Assembly (NCBI GenBank): GCA_018907035.1
Contig: JACCIC010000052.1
Span: forward strand, 992,001 to 1,056,000
Reading direction: 5' to 3'
Length of the DNA stretch: 64,000 nt
Origin: Sycobia sp. Sy_11
Lineage: Eukaryota; Arthropoda; Insecta; Hymenoptera; Epichrysomallidae
The notes below the pieces were generated by a model, which was not told the origin of the DNA, did no database searches, and saw only the letters and a list, made by a program, of their open reading frames with translations. Positions 1-10,077 of this stretch are shown piece after piece. Position numbers and translations under genes: made by a program. Within the stretch, counting starts at the first letter, position 1. Each line of letters begins with the position of its first letter.

Positions 1-240
1 CCACAGCAATGGTGGTAATGAAAATTAGAATTATTTATAAATAATTACCATTTTTTGTAAAAATACATTAAGAGTATTTTACACCATACGAGGATCCCAG
101 TGCCTTATAGTGTGCTACCAGACGGAACTGATTCTAAATACTGCTCTTTTTACTGAAAAATATTTTTATAATACGTATTATAATAAAGGCAACAAGGAAC
201 TGATAATCAATAAAAAGTTGATAGATTATTAACAATTTAA

Positions 241-465
241 TTGTACTTATATCGACTGCCCATATACAAATTAATAAATATTTTTTTATTGGTCTTACAG
301 TCCAATCAATTCAATCTAAAAATCGAAAATAAAAATAAAAATAAAACTAGAATAAAAATTAAAAATAAAAATTAAATTAAAAATTAAATTAAAAATTATA
401 ATGACATAAAAATTAAATTAAACATTATAATGACATAAAAATTAAATTAAAAATTATAAATTAAA
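241..465 (-). repeat. Penelope-like terminal-repeat fragment
   Basis: The first 75 bases closely match the left terminal region of the Penelope-like element at 27921-28000, including the shared motif tcttacagtccaatca. The rest is a simple AAATTAAAATT-type repeat, as in the other copy. It lies next to a Penelope-like coding remnant (468-870), so both are probably one truncated insertion on the minus strand. Bases 1-240 are AT-rich and hold nothing I recognise. Confidence 0.5.
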
Positions 466-467
466 AA

Positions 468-870
468 TTATAATGATTTTAAGCATAAACCATCCTTATC
501 TTTGCAATTATTAAAAATTCTACTCAAATTATTGCTATTTTTAAAGAAAATTTGAATGTTATATTTCTGAAAATTTCTTTTAATTCTTTCAGATAATCCT
601 CTAACATATGGTAAGACAATAATTTTCCCTCTGTTAACATCAACTCGTGCATTATGTCTATTCTCGGTATTATAAATGCCAAATAATCTCTCAGCAATTA
701 ATCTATTAATAAATTCAATTGGATAACCATTATTAATGAAAGTTTCTCTTACTATCTGTAAATTATTTTCTCTAAAATCTTTATGTGACAATTTTATTGC
801 TCTGTCAATGGCACCCTTTAATGCTCCAATTTTGTTTCCGAATTTTTGGTGTGAATTAAAATCTAAAAAT
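468..870 (-). pseudogene. Penelope-like element coding remnant
   Basis: A minus-strand frame of about 107 codons, extendable to about 870, nearly repeats the part of the Penelope-like element found at 30060-30300 and 28690-28757. Shared motifs include HKDFR, LQIVRETFINNGYPIEFI and RHNARVDVNRGKIIVLPY. In that element this segment lies between the reverse transcriptase and the GIY-YIG endonuclease. Here both catalytic domains are missing, so this is a fragment. It lacks the mariner that interrupts the 28-31 kb copy, and so shows the uninterrupted target sequence of that insertion. Confidence 0.75.
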
Positions 871-1344
871 ACATAAAGATAACATAAATTTAAGTCCTGT
901 AGTCCGTAAGGCGTTGAATTGTACGTACTTGATGTATCTGGTCGTCTGAAGTTTTGGCTATTTCACGATTATTTAATGTTATATGGATCTCGAGTTTAAA
1001 GCATCCATATCTAAGAGCATAGGATGGCTCAATCCGTTCATTACTAAGAATTTTTGTTGAAATCTTATTCCTTGTACACATATCGGTCTATATATATTTT
1101 TTCCAAGGTTAATTTCTGAACCGTTTGCCAAGACTGCAATACGATTATATATTAAATAAAAAAATCTAAATTTAATACCTCTATTACATTTAGTAGATAA
1201 AATTAATGTTATTTCACGATTTATTGATAATTTAAATAGTTCTAGGGTTAACTATATACATTTATGTGATAAAAAAATCTAAATTTAATACCTCTATTAA
1301 ATTTAGTAGATCAGATTAATGTTCATTGATGATTTATTGATAAA
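871..1344. repeat. AT-rich stretch with a 72-bp direct repeat
   Basis: No gene is recognised. A segment of about 72 bp starting at 1158 (motif aaatctaaatttaatacct) recurs at 1271 with a few mismatches, a period of about 113 bp. It lies just upstream of 12S rRNA-like sequence, so it could be control-region or rRNA-flanking mitochondrial DNA that was tandemly duplicated, but that origin is inference. The small minus ORF at 890-1081 has no recognisable motif. Confidence 0.45.
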
Positions 1345-1995
1345 AGTAGACTATAAAAGCCATTAGGCACATAATCTGAAAATAAATAATTTTCTTTTAT
1401 AAAATTTGAGTTTAAAAAAATTTTTTTTCTCACAAAAAAAAGATATTTATTAATAAATTTTATAAAATTTTTATTGTACATATATAGTTAGTTATAAAAT
1501 GAATATATATATAATTTTTAAAGACATAATAAACTAGGATTTTAAGTTACATAATAAACTAGGATTAGATAGCCTACTATTATAACTTAAAAATTCATTA
1601 ACTAATAATTTTATTATGAAAGTTTAAAATATGGTGGTGTTTTTATCTATTTAGAGGAGTTTGTAACATTATTGATAATCCAAGAAATAATTTACTTAAT
1701 TTTATATTAATGTATGTTCATAATAAACATATTTAAAAATTATTTTTTATTAATTTAATTAAATTAAATTTCAGATCAATATTTTGTATAATTAAGAAAT
1801 CTATGATCTACAATAAAACTATAAAAATAATTTTTAATATTATTTTTATTAGAATTTAATAGTAAATTACATAAATTTACGAATTTAATAAAATAATTGA
1901 ATTAAGTCAAAAACATGCACAAACTGCCCGTCACTTTTAGAAATAATATAAGTCGTAACAAAGTAATTTTACTGGAAAGCAAAATTAGATTATAT
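1345..1995 (+). pseudogene. NUMT: mitochondrial 12S rRNA (rrnS) copy
   Basis: Universal small-subunit landmarks appear in order. The 'aaactaggattagata' motif is at 1556-1571, a 'tttagaggagtttgt' region is near 1650, 'actgcccgtcac' is at 1924, and 'aagtcgtaacaaagtaa' (the 3' helix region) is near 1952. The first motif is preceded by a partial duplicate (acataataaactaggat at about 1524 and 1549), which a functional rRNA should not have. The sense strand is +, the orientation of the mitochondrial N strand. The 5' limit is uncertain. The surrounding decayed mitochondrial genes and retroelements show that this is a nuclear copy. Confidence 0.8.
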
Positions 1996-1999
1996 ATAT

Positions 2000-2535
2000 T
2001 AAAATTAATTAATTCAACAAATTTCAAAAATTTTTATGCGTTACATCAATATATAAGGAATATAGTTAAAATATAATATTTATTTTGCAAATAAAAGTTA
2101 CATAATAATTATTCTTAAATGAATATAATAATTTATGAATTATTTTTATTAAAATTAAAATATTAATCAAATTAAAATTTTTAGTAATTAAAGTGAATTC
2201 TATTTATTTAAGAATTGTAAAAGAAATAAATAATTTATTTAAAAGATAATTTAATTTATTTTACCTTTTGTATCAGGGTCTTGTAAAAACATTAATATAT
2301 TTTATTTTCTCTAAATAAATTGATCTATTTAATTATTATAATTATTGTAATAATAATATTACAAATTATTAAATTGAAGTTATATGTTAGTCATAATTTA
2401 TGATATCTAGTTATTTTATAAGAAAATTTAATTTAGATTAATTAATAATTTAAGTTATATTTATATAAATAAATTTTAATTAATTAATATTATTAGGGTA
2501 AACTTAATAATAATTTTAATAATTAAGGTTTCGAG
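2000..2535 (+). pseudogene. NUMT: tRNA-Val region and 5' part of 16S rRNA (rrnL)
   Basis: This directly follows the 12S 3' end, as in insect mtDNA (12S, tRNA-Val, 16S on the N strand). The conserved insect 16S motif 'ttaccttttgtatcaggg' lies at 2261-2278, followed by AT-rich 16S-like sequence to about 2530. The tRNA-Val itself I cannot fold with confidence. The copy is cut at about 2536 by a 5'-truncated R1-type element. About 500 bp of a normally 1.3 kb gene is present. Confidence 0.7.
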
Positions 2536-3553
2536 GGAAGGGCGCGTCGAGCATCGCACGCTGTAGTATTGAGGAGGACTGTGTCTGGGCGAGGGCCGCT
2601 GGTGTTACCTTTGTCAGTGTTTACTTAAGCCCAAACTACAATGCCACTGAGTACGCGGCCAAACTTGAGAGAATCGAGGACGCGGTACGAGAAATCCCTG
2701 GCGACGTGATCGTGGCAGGCGACTTTATCGCGAGAGCGATCGAGTGGGGAATGACATCGACCAACAGACGGTGACGACTACTGCTGGAGATGGCCGCAAG
2801 GCTGGACCTGGCAGTACTCAACGAAGGAACGACACCGACTTACAGACGACCCGGCTATGGTAATTTAATACCGGACGTGACTCTGGCTTCGAACAGAATT
2901 CGGACTAGGGTGAAGGCGTGGCGGGTGATCGAAGGCTACACAGCCAGTGATCACCATTACATTGCTTTCAAACTGACAGACGAGACGAAACGAATGCAAG
3001 GGCGACGTACAAGTTTTACCGGATGGAATCCAAAGCGCCTAGACAAGGACAAACTCGAAAGGCAGCTACCATATGCAAAGCGTCCCTCACGGGAGATGCC
3101 TCAAGAGTTGACGAACCGGGATAGGGTGGAGGCATTAGCGGCAGCGACGACTGGTTTTTTCCAACGTCTATGCGATGACACAATGCCCAAAAAACGGAAT
3201 ATACGCAACAGACGACAGGCATACTGGTGGACGGTTGAGATTGCGGAACTCAGAAGCACCTGCTTAAAGCTGAGACGGAGAGCTCAACGAGCTCGAAGTC
3301 GAGGCGAAGTGGGACTCTACTCCGCGGAGTACAGTCTCGCCAGGAGGCGGCTCAGATTTGCGATCAATGACAATAAGAAACGGTGCTGGATTCGACTAAT
3401 TGACGAGGTGGACTCATATACTTGGGGAAACGGTTACAAAATTGTGACAAGAGCGCTGGGGGTTCGATGCCCACCGGTATTACGAGTGGGGAAACAGTTA
3501 CAAAATTGTGACACGCGCGCTGGGGGTTCTAGGCCTGTCTACTTAATACGATA
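2536..3553 (+). pseudogene. Family A ORF2 remnant: AP-endonuclease domain (C-terminal part)
   Basis: The translation contains the endonuclease landmarks GDFIARAIEWG (usual form GDFNA..EWG), DVTLAS and YTASDHHYIAFK (the SDH motif), followed by the linker PKKRNIRNRRQAYWW. The frame is broken near 2774 (TGA) and again at about 3550. At 3426-3466 and 3490-3530 the same ~40 bases occur twice around a deletion (see findings), after which the RT N-terminus is missing. The domain would nick target DNA in target-primed reverse transcription. It is not functional here. Confidence 0.8.
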
Positions 3554-3713
3554 GGAAAGCTGTTTGATTTACTACTAAGATCAAGACTGCTACAGGCAAT
3601 TAAAGATGGCGGAGATCTATCCGAACAACAACACGGATTTGGGAAAGGATGATCGACAATAGGGGCTGTAGGTGACCTGACGAATATCTTTCACTCGGCG
3701 AATAGGGGCTGCC

Positions 3714-4790
3714 ATGCGACCAGACCACTGGTTCTATTGGTGGACAGAGATATTGGGAGCCTTGGAGTGTACTTTTAAGGTTGACTCCTACCTTATACAG
3801 ATAATACGGGACTATTTACGGGACCGGGGATTGACGTACGAGACACTGGACGGAAAGAAACGAAAACGCGTGACACCGGGCGTAGCGCAAGGTTCCATGC
3901 TGATCCCCGACTTCTGGAACGTACAGTACGACAACTTACTGCGACTAGACATGCCCTCGGACGCGCGTCTCATGACCTATGCCGACGATGTGGCAGCCGT
4001 GATAGTCGCACGTGACTATCACTTGATTCAGTTAAAGCTGAATCAGGTCATGAGACGCGTGAACGAATGGATGACAGATCACGGACTGCAGGTCGCGCTG
4101 CAAAAGACTGAGTTGTTGCTGCTGATTCGCAGACGTATACAGACGGTGGTTCCGATGACGTTAGAGACGGAAAGACTGGAAACCAGGAGCGAAGTCAAGT
4201 ACCTTGGCGTTACCTTGGATACGAAGCTGAGCTTCTGGCTCCACCTACGAAACGCGGCGACAAAGGCAGCAGAAAAGACCAAGGCTCTAAGTAGACTGAT
4301 GGCCAATACAAACGGACTGAAACAGAACGTTCGCAGACTGCTGATGAGCGTTACCCAATCGATTTTGCTTTACGGGGCGGAGGTTTGGGCCGACGCGATG
4401 AATATCAGGAAACCCGTGAACGCCATGAAAAGCGTACAAAGGGTGGGCGCATTAAGAATCGCGTGCGCGTATCGCACCGTGGTGGACTTCTACCTTACCC
4501 AATTTCTGTCCAGACACGGATACTTCCCTAAGTACCTCTGCAAGATGAAGAGGGTCGCCTCTTCAGAATGCAAGTACTGCGGATGGGCTTGGGACGATGC
4601 GGAGCACACATTTTTTGTGTGCGAACATTGGACTGAGTCACGACTAGAGCTACAGACGAGGACAGAGGCAATCACGCCAGAAAACGTGACGAAAATTATG
4701 ATGACGGACGCGGACAGCTGGCGGTTGATCGCAAAATACGTTATGCATTTGCTTCAGAGCAATAGAGCAGATGGATGTCTGGACGATTGA
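3714..4790 (+). pseudogene. Family A ORF2 remnant: reverse transcriptase and C-terminal zinc-finger region
   Basis: A 358-codon frame holds the RT core: YLRDRGLTYETLDG, GVAQGSMLIPDFWN, the catalytic YADD box (in LMTYADDVAAVIV) and the thumb motif VKYLGVTLDTKLSFW. It ends with the C-terminal C2HC-type finger CKYCGWAWDDAEHTFFVCEHW. Relative to copy 3 about 40 bp are missing before 3750, which removes the 'DVRNAF' RT box, and a second deletion fuses 4480 to the finger region. The gene is therefore defective despite the long frame. The YADD box and the finger place it in the R1/R2-like group; R1 clade is the best fit. Confidence 0.85.
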
Positions 4791-5073
4791 CAGTCTGTGA
4801 AGAATGAATGTAATATCGAGTGTGCATGAGAATCTGGACTGAAAGATACGAACGTGAAATAACCACGCAAGGACTGCCGTCCAGGCTGAAGTAATGTGTA
4901 TAACAGTTCCGTGCTGGTGTCAGTGCAACACGGAGATATGTGTTTAGTGCGCAGGTAGGAGACATGGGTTTTCTGTCGAGTCACATATACTCCGGTGGCC
5001 GTTTTTCAGGACCATTCTTGCTGAACGACCATCGGATATGCATAAACAGCATTCACAGACTCCGCAAAAAAAA

Positions 5074-5161
5074 GAAATATGTTATAAATACATATGCTTG
5101 AATAATTGATACACTAAGTTCTAAAGTAACTAAAATTGTCTGAATTAATGTAAAAAAAAAA
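5074..5161 (+). other. 3'-transduced antisense ATP6 segment plus second poly(A)
   Basis: Bases 5074-5151 (78 nt) are, by my base-by-base reading, the exact reverse complement of 18667-18744, the ATP6-like DNA beside the 3' end of family A copy 2. The A8 tract and following 'gaaat' at the junction are also the same in both copies. Directly after the match the locus has ten A residues (5152-5161), where the source continues with 'aattgat'. A readthrough transcript polyadenylated in flanking DNA and then reverse-transcribed explains this; a plain DNA duplication would not create the second A-tract. Confidence 0.85.
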
Positions 5162-5389
5162 GTAGATATACGTGATGATCGGGATTTGCACCTCGTTACA
5201 TAGTTAATATATTAGCACCAATTTCATTAAATTTAATCAGAGAAATTTTTATATAAATTTTTTATATAAATTCTTTTATTTACTGAGTTTATGAATTTTT
5301 AATATTTATAATAATTATAATATTTTTATGTAGAATTTATTATTTATATCTTTATTCATTTATAACTCATGGATTTAATTTTAATATTA
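5162..5389. other. AT-rich, probable NUMT remnant (possibly ND4)
   Basis: No open gene. A short plus-strand translation near 5208-5260 (APISLNL) resembles the conserved APIS box of ND4, which would suit the N-strand order before ND5, but the match is too short to be firm. The mariner at 5390 is inserted at the right edge. Confidence 0.3.
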
Positions 5390-6674
5390 TTAGGAGTGTG
5401 AATAAGTCTTTCCCGTTTTTTGTAAGAGATGGCGCCACCAATACTGTGCGAGTATTCAATGGTTACATATGTCATAATCAAAGCTTATTCATATGTCAAC
5501 AATTCCATACTAACACATTAGTTAAAATTTTTTCGCATCATAAATTTTTGATATCGTGAAAATGTCGAAATTTGAGCCGAGTCGACGTCATTTGCGGGAA
5601 GTTTCACTTTATTGGTTCAATTTGAAGAAATCTGCTGCCGAGACGCATCGATTGCTTCAGGAGGCTTATGGAGAAGGTTGTGTCGATGATTCAAGTGTTC
5701 GCGGATGGTTTCGACGCTTCAAAAGCGGTGATTTCGACGTGGAAGACAAGGAGCGTTCCGGGCGGCCGCAAATCTTTGAAGATCGAGAATTGGCGACTTT
5801 GCTTGATGAAGATTCTTGTCAAACGCAAGAAGAACTTGCTGAAGCATTGGGAGTTGACCGAACAACCATTTCCAAGCGTTTGAAAGCCATGGGAATGATC
5901 CAAAAGCAAGGAAATTGGGTGCCGTACGAACTGAAGCTGAGAGACGTCGAACGGCGTTTTTTCACTTGCGAACAGCTGCTTCAGCGACATAAAAGAAAGG
6001 GTTTTCTGCATTGTATCGTGACTGGCGATGAAAAGTGGATACGTTACGATAATCCGAAGCGAAGAAAATCATGGGGACTACCTGGCCATGCATTATCATC
6101 GACGGCCAAGCCAAATATTCATGGCGCCAAGCACATGCTCTGTATATGGTGGGACCAGCTAGGTGTGGTTTACTATGAGCTTCTGAAACCGAATGAAAGG
6201 ATCACAGGCGAGGTCTATCGACGACAATTGATGCGTTTGAGCCGCGCACTGCGAGAAAAACGGCCACAATACTCCGACAGGCACGACAAAGTTATTTTGC
6301 AACATGACAATGCTCGCCCACATGTTGCACCGCCGGTGAAAACATACTTAGAAACGCTCAAATGGGAAGTTCTACCCCACCCGCCGTATAGTCCAGACGT
6401 TGCTCCGTCTGATTACCATCTCTTCAGATCGATGACGCATGGCCTGGCTGACCAGCACTTCCATTCCTACGAGGAAGCCAAAAAATGGGTGGATGACTGG
6501 ATAGAGGCCAAACCGGTCGAATTTTTTCGCAACGGGATTCGTATGTTGCCAGAAAGATGGGAAAAAGTTGTAGCTAGCGATGGCCAATACTTTCAATAAT
6601 TCATTTGTAACCATTTTTTCACAATAAAGGCTCAAAATTTGAAAAAAACGGGAAAGACTTATTCACATACCTGA
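5390..6674 (+). mobile_element. mariner DNA transposon, copy 1 (intact)
   Basis: A 1285-bp element is flanked by TA (5388-5389 and 6675-6676). Its terminal inverted repeats read ttaggagtgtgaataag at the left and, as reverse complement, tcaggtatgtgaataag at the right, both continuing tctttcccgttttt. It contains one uninterrupted transposase gene and an AATAAA signal just after the stop. Two further copies lie at 28760-30045 and 44217-45503. Length, TIRs and coding capacity are all those of a complete mariner. Confidence 0.95.
5562..6599 (+). CDS. mariner transposase
   Basis: A DNA transposase that cuts and pastes the element in the nucleus, binding the terminal inverted repeats. The protein is 345 aa from the ATG at 5562, the usual mariner length (an in-frame GTG lies two codons upstream). 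The N-terminal half has paired helix-turn-helix regions (about 1-110), then the linker motif WVPYEL. The DD34D catalytic triad is complete at D156 (TGDEKW), D249 (HDNARPH) and D284 (APSDYHLF), the same positions as in Drosophila Mos1. No stop or frameshift is present. One substitution at a usually hydrophobic site (GAKHML, where copies 2 and 3 have GAKLM) may matter. It resembles ant mariners such as those of Messor, from memory; activity is untested. Confidence 0.93.
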   Translation: MSKFEPSRRHLREVSLYWFNLKKSAAETHRLLQEAYGEGCVDDSSVRGWFRRFKSGDFDVEDKERSGRPQIFEDRELATLLDEDSCQTQEELAEALGVDRTTISKRLKAMGMIQKQGNWVPYELKLRDVERRFFTCEQLLQRHKRKGFLHCIVTGDEKWIRYDNPKRRKSWGLPGHALSSTAKPNIHGAKHMLCIWWDQLGVVYYELLKPNERITGEVYRRQLMRLSRALREKRPQYSDRHDKVILQHDNARPHVAPPVKTYLETLKWEVLPHPPYSPDVAPSDYHLFRSMTHGLADQHFHSYEEAKKWVDDWIEAKPVEFFRNGIRMLPERWEKVVASDGQYFQ

Positions 6675-6676
6675 TA

Positions 6677-8092
6677 TAAAAATTAATATTATAAAATTAA
6701 TTAATTAATTAATTTTATTAATTCATTGATTCCCAACAAATGCTTTAATATTGAAATTAAAATTTTTAATTTATTTAAATAATTCGAGTTAAAATATTAA
6801 TTTGTGGAATAAAAAATATTGAACTAAGGAAAATTTCAATATATTTGTTTCGACATTATGAGCTATTAGAATGTTTTTATTGTATGTTTGGATAATTTAT
6901 TGAATTTGTACATCAGGTAAGATATACTCTATAACTGATTTTCATACTATAGAAGACATATGATTATTTAAATAATTTTAAAGTATTTTATTGTAAGGAT
7001 TAATTTTAATTTTTTTCATGAATTTATTTTGGATTCCTTTTAATCATATTTTGTAATAAAGCTTCATCAGTTATTGAATGAAGAGTTTGTCCATTACATA
7101 GAAGATCTGTAACTATATTCATATATTTTAACTGAATATCAATACTTTTTATATTTACTATTTTAATTATTTCTTCAATAATTATATTTTATTGCTGTGA
7201 ATATATATGTCATGATATTTATAATAATCGATTTTTTTATTTAATAATAATTTTTATTATATCAATAATCTTATTAATTATTAGTCCAAATATAATTAGT
7301 ATAATGATCGGGTTGGATGGTTTAGGGTTTTCTTCTTATTGTTTAATTATTTATTATCAAAATTTTTATAGATATAATTCAGGAATTTTAACTGTTTTTT
7401 TAAATCGAATTAGTGATATTTTTATTATTTCAACAATTTCTTTAATATTAATAATAGGAAGTTGAGATTTTACAAATTTTAATTCAATAGATTTTAAAAT
7501 TTTATTATTTGTAATAATTGCAGTTTTTACTAAAAATGCTCAGTTTCCTTTTTCACATTGATTACCTGCAGCTATCTGCCCCTACACCTGTATTTTCTTT
7601 AGTTCATTCTTCAACTTTAGTAACTGCTGGGATTTATTTATTAATTCGATTTAATTATTTAGTTTAGAAGACAGATTCATCATTATTATTAATTTCTAGT
7701 GTTAGATTAAATATTATACTATTTGCAGGGTTAAGAGCATTGTATACTTATGATTTTAAAAAAATTATTGCTTTTTCTACATTATCTCAGTTAGGGTTAA
7801 TAATATTAATTTATTCAAAAAAATAAATTAATATTACTTTTTTTTATTTAGTTATTCTTGCAATATTTAAATCTATAATACGTATATGTTCTGGAATTTT
7901 TATTCATATAATAAATGGGTATCAAGATATTCAATTTATAAATCATAGATTTATACTTTTACCTTTAACTTCAGTTACTTTTATAATTAGGTTTTGTCCT
8001 TATTTAAAGATGTATGATAATAAAATTATAAATTTTTCAATAATTTTTTTATTAATTTTTACAATTTTTCTTGGAAGAATTATAAGGCCTAT
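6677..8092 (+). pseudogene. NUMT: mitochondrial ND5 copy (partial)
   Basis: Read with the invertebrate mitochondrial code, the + strand gives ND5 landmarks: [94 protein letters not shown] and GYQDIQF. Breaks: a small deletion and frame change at about 7575, in-frame stops near 7665 and 7825, and a larger loss near 7985 that joins PLTSVTFMIS to a C-terminal segment. The N-strand orientation equals that of the upstream rRNA copies. Bases 6677-6930 are AT-rich and only tentatively mitochondrial. The copy ends at about 8092 at the 5' end of R1 family B. Confidence 0.85.
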
Positions 8093-8861
8093 ATGAGACC
8101 GGGATTAAGTCTGTCGACCAGTCGATTGAACTGGAGATTATTGTCCAACTTGCTCGGCTGCTCAAAAACATGATGAAAGCGATGAAGAGCCAACGTATCA
8201 TCAAAAAAGATATTAAGGATGGCCTCCCAAAAGCTGATGAGCTTGTAGATGCTCTTCAGCACAAAATACAAGGGAAGAAGGTACCGGGAAGCCTCTTCCC
8301 AAGAACTAGGCGCAAGAAAGAAGAGACAACCCCGAAGAGACCGGCATTAAGTCCCCCAGATGTCTCCCTTACTGAGGAGAAAAAAGAAGGGAGAGCAGGA
8401 GGATAAAAAAGAGAAAGAGGGCTGGAATTTAGTTTAAAAAAAAGAAGAAGCATGGTGAACAGAATGCTGAGGAACAACCTCAGCATCTGAAGAAGAAAAT
8501 AATAGAAATAAAAAAAAAGGCCAAAGCTCGATGCGATCGCCATCAAACCAGCGCAGGGGAAATCCTACGCTGAGGTGATGAGGTCCATCAGAGCGGTCAA
8601 ACCGGAGGACTTGTGCACGGATGTGAGGTCCTTCCGGAAAACCAAATCGGGTGAGGTGCTGATTGAACTCAGACATACCAAACCCGAAAGCCGGAAGGCA
8701 CTTGCTAAAGTGCTCAAGAAAGCGACAGGCCAGAGCGGCTGTGTCAGGGAGCTGACCCCTAGAGGACGTCTAAAGGTTAGAGACCTGGATTGTTGCATGA
8801 CGGAGGATGAGGTGCGTGAGGCCCTCAAAATCAAACTGCCCGATTATCGTGGCGAGTTCCA
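8093..8861 (+). pseudogene. Family B ORF1 (gag-like), 5' part
   Basis: Fragments in shifted frames encode a basic protein (KSQRIIKKDIKDGLPKADEL, then KKEETTPKRPALSPPDVS) and, from about 8540, the conserved R1-type ORF1 segment SYAEVMRSIRAVKPEDL ... VRSFRKTKSGEVLIEL ... VRDLDCCMTEDEVREALK. The sequence stops at GEFQV, where the LTR element entered, and resumes in frame at 14833. The ORF1 protein binds retrotransposon RNA. Frameshifts near 8405 and 8520 disable it. Confidence 0.8.
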
Positions 8862-8867
8862 GGTGAG
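8862..8867. other. Target-site duplication GGTGAG, left copy
   Basis: GGTGAG precedes the 5' LTR here and recurs directly after the 3' LTR at 14827-14832. Removing the insertion and one copy restores the reading frame of family B ORF1 across the junction, which confirms the insertion site. Six bases is slightly longer than the 4-5 typical of most insect LTR elements. Confidence 0.9.
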
Positions 8868-9954
8868 TGTTACGAACAGAATCGAAACTAGATGTAAAAA
8901 TTAGAATTAAGCCTTCAGCGTTTATAATTTTTAGAATAAAGTTTTATTAATCGATTCCATTCAAGCTATTATTATAATTAGTTCTACGTGAAATGTTTTA
9001 ATATTGTTTGAATTCAAATTTAAAATAAGATATTTTCTTTATAGCCGATAGTCATGTTATAGTTTATATTATATGTTTATAGTTTAAGAAAGTAGAAGTA
9101 CAAAGATAAAATTAATTTATGATTTGATTTTTGGAATTATTTAATCTGATACATATCAAAATAATGCGTAATAGTTTTTAAGAAATTTTATAATATTGCG
9201 TTGCCATTATATACATACATAGGTTTAGTATTTCTTTTGTAACTCAATATAGTTATAAATTATATTGCGAGAAATGTTTACTTTTAAGATGGGAAGTAAT
9301 GTAAATAAAAGATTGATTAATATTGTATTTGCGGGAGAATATATGAGTAAGAAATGTTATGCGATCTCCTCGGACAAAACGGCGCCGCACGAATTATAAA
9401 AACTGTTTATAAATGATATGTAAGTACACACGAGATATTGAATAATGCTTAACGAAATCATCGGTTGGCGATTTGAAATCTTATTTTATAAGATATAATT
9501 TGAATTGTTGAATTGGACTCAATGTATTAATTTAATTGTGTTTGAATTGAAATTAATTAATTATTGAAGTCAGGATCGGGAGCAAACCTTCGTTAAAGGC
9601 CACAAACTGTATACAACTAAGGTATACGCTTGATCCGTACCATGACGGGTAAAACCGAAGATTTTCCTGAAAACTGACTTCTATATGATTTACAAATAAA
9701 GTGATCAAATATTAGTCGGAGGAAAATCTTGAGATTTTACGAAAGAGGTTTGGAAGGTGTCAGATTACCACCTCGGGTTCTCCGACCGTCCGGCTGCACG
9801 AAGTGTTTAGGCTGCGATCGACGAATGGGGCTTATCGCCCGAAATTTGACCCGCGATAAGAAGAAAGTCTATAAAGGGCGCTGTTTGAGCGCAGAAGGCA
9901 TTATTCGTATCTCGTCTGTACGCTAAGGTGATTGCTATTTGTATTTTACTTTCA

Positions 9955-10009
<55 letters not shown>

Positions 10010-10077
10010 TCAATTTAATTAAAAACTGTTTTTTAAACCTTTATTGTTTTTAAACCTCCCAGCAGTAGTATATTACA
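8868..10077 (+). repeat. 5' LTR
   Basis: It begins tgttacgaac and ends tatattaca. It contains an (AT)n microsatellite at 9957-10005 and a 65-codon frame (9729-9926) that is present in the 3' LTR too. That frame is probably chance, since U3-R-U5 sequences are normally non-coding. A primer-site-like sequence (gccgaaacccggga, 10090-10103) lies about a dozen bases after the LTR end; its offset makes the assignment tentative. Confidence 0.92.

Larger units (their letters stand above)
2536..5161 (+). mobile_element. R1-clade non-LTR retrotransposon, family A copy 1 (5'-truncated, 3'-transducing)
   Basis: The copy matches the full-length family A element (21707-26900) from the middle of its endonuclease to its 3' end. 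It starts abruptly at about 2536 inside 16S NUMT, a normal 5' truncation. Several internal deletions and one internal duplication break both coding domains. The 3' end is unusual. The standard family end 'actccgc' and A8 (5066-5073) are followed by 78 nt of antisense ATP6-like sequence and a second A10 tract at 5152-5161. I found no clear target-site duplication. It is inactive. Confidence 0.9.

Noticed and set aside
4079..4306. Minus-strand ORFs opposite the R1 reverse transcriptases (also 25675-25902, 17015-17431)
   Set aside because: Antisense shadows; they recur because the family A copies are homologous, and they carry no motif.
5388..5396. TTAGG at the mariner ends considered as insect telomeric repeat
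   Set aside because: Single occurrences that belong to the mariner inverted repeat; no tandem array.
7020..7130. Possible minus-strand gene near the start of the ND5 copy
   Set aside because: The plus-strand mitochondrial-code reading (ASSVIEWS..., then continuous ND5) explains it better.
9729..9926. 65-codon ORF present twice (9729 and 14477) with Cys-rich segment
   Set aside because: It lies inside both LTRs, which are near-identical by descent, so its double occurrence is no evidence of selection. No family motif was recognised.
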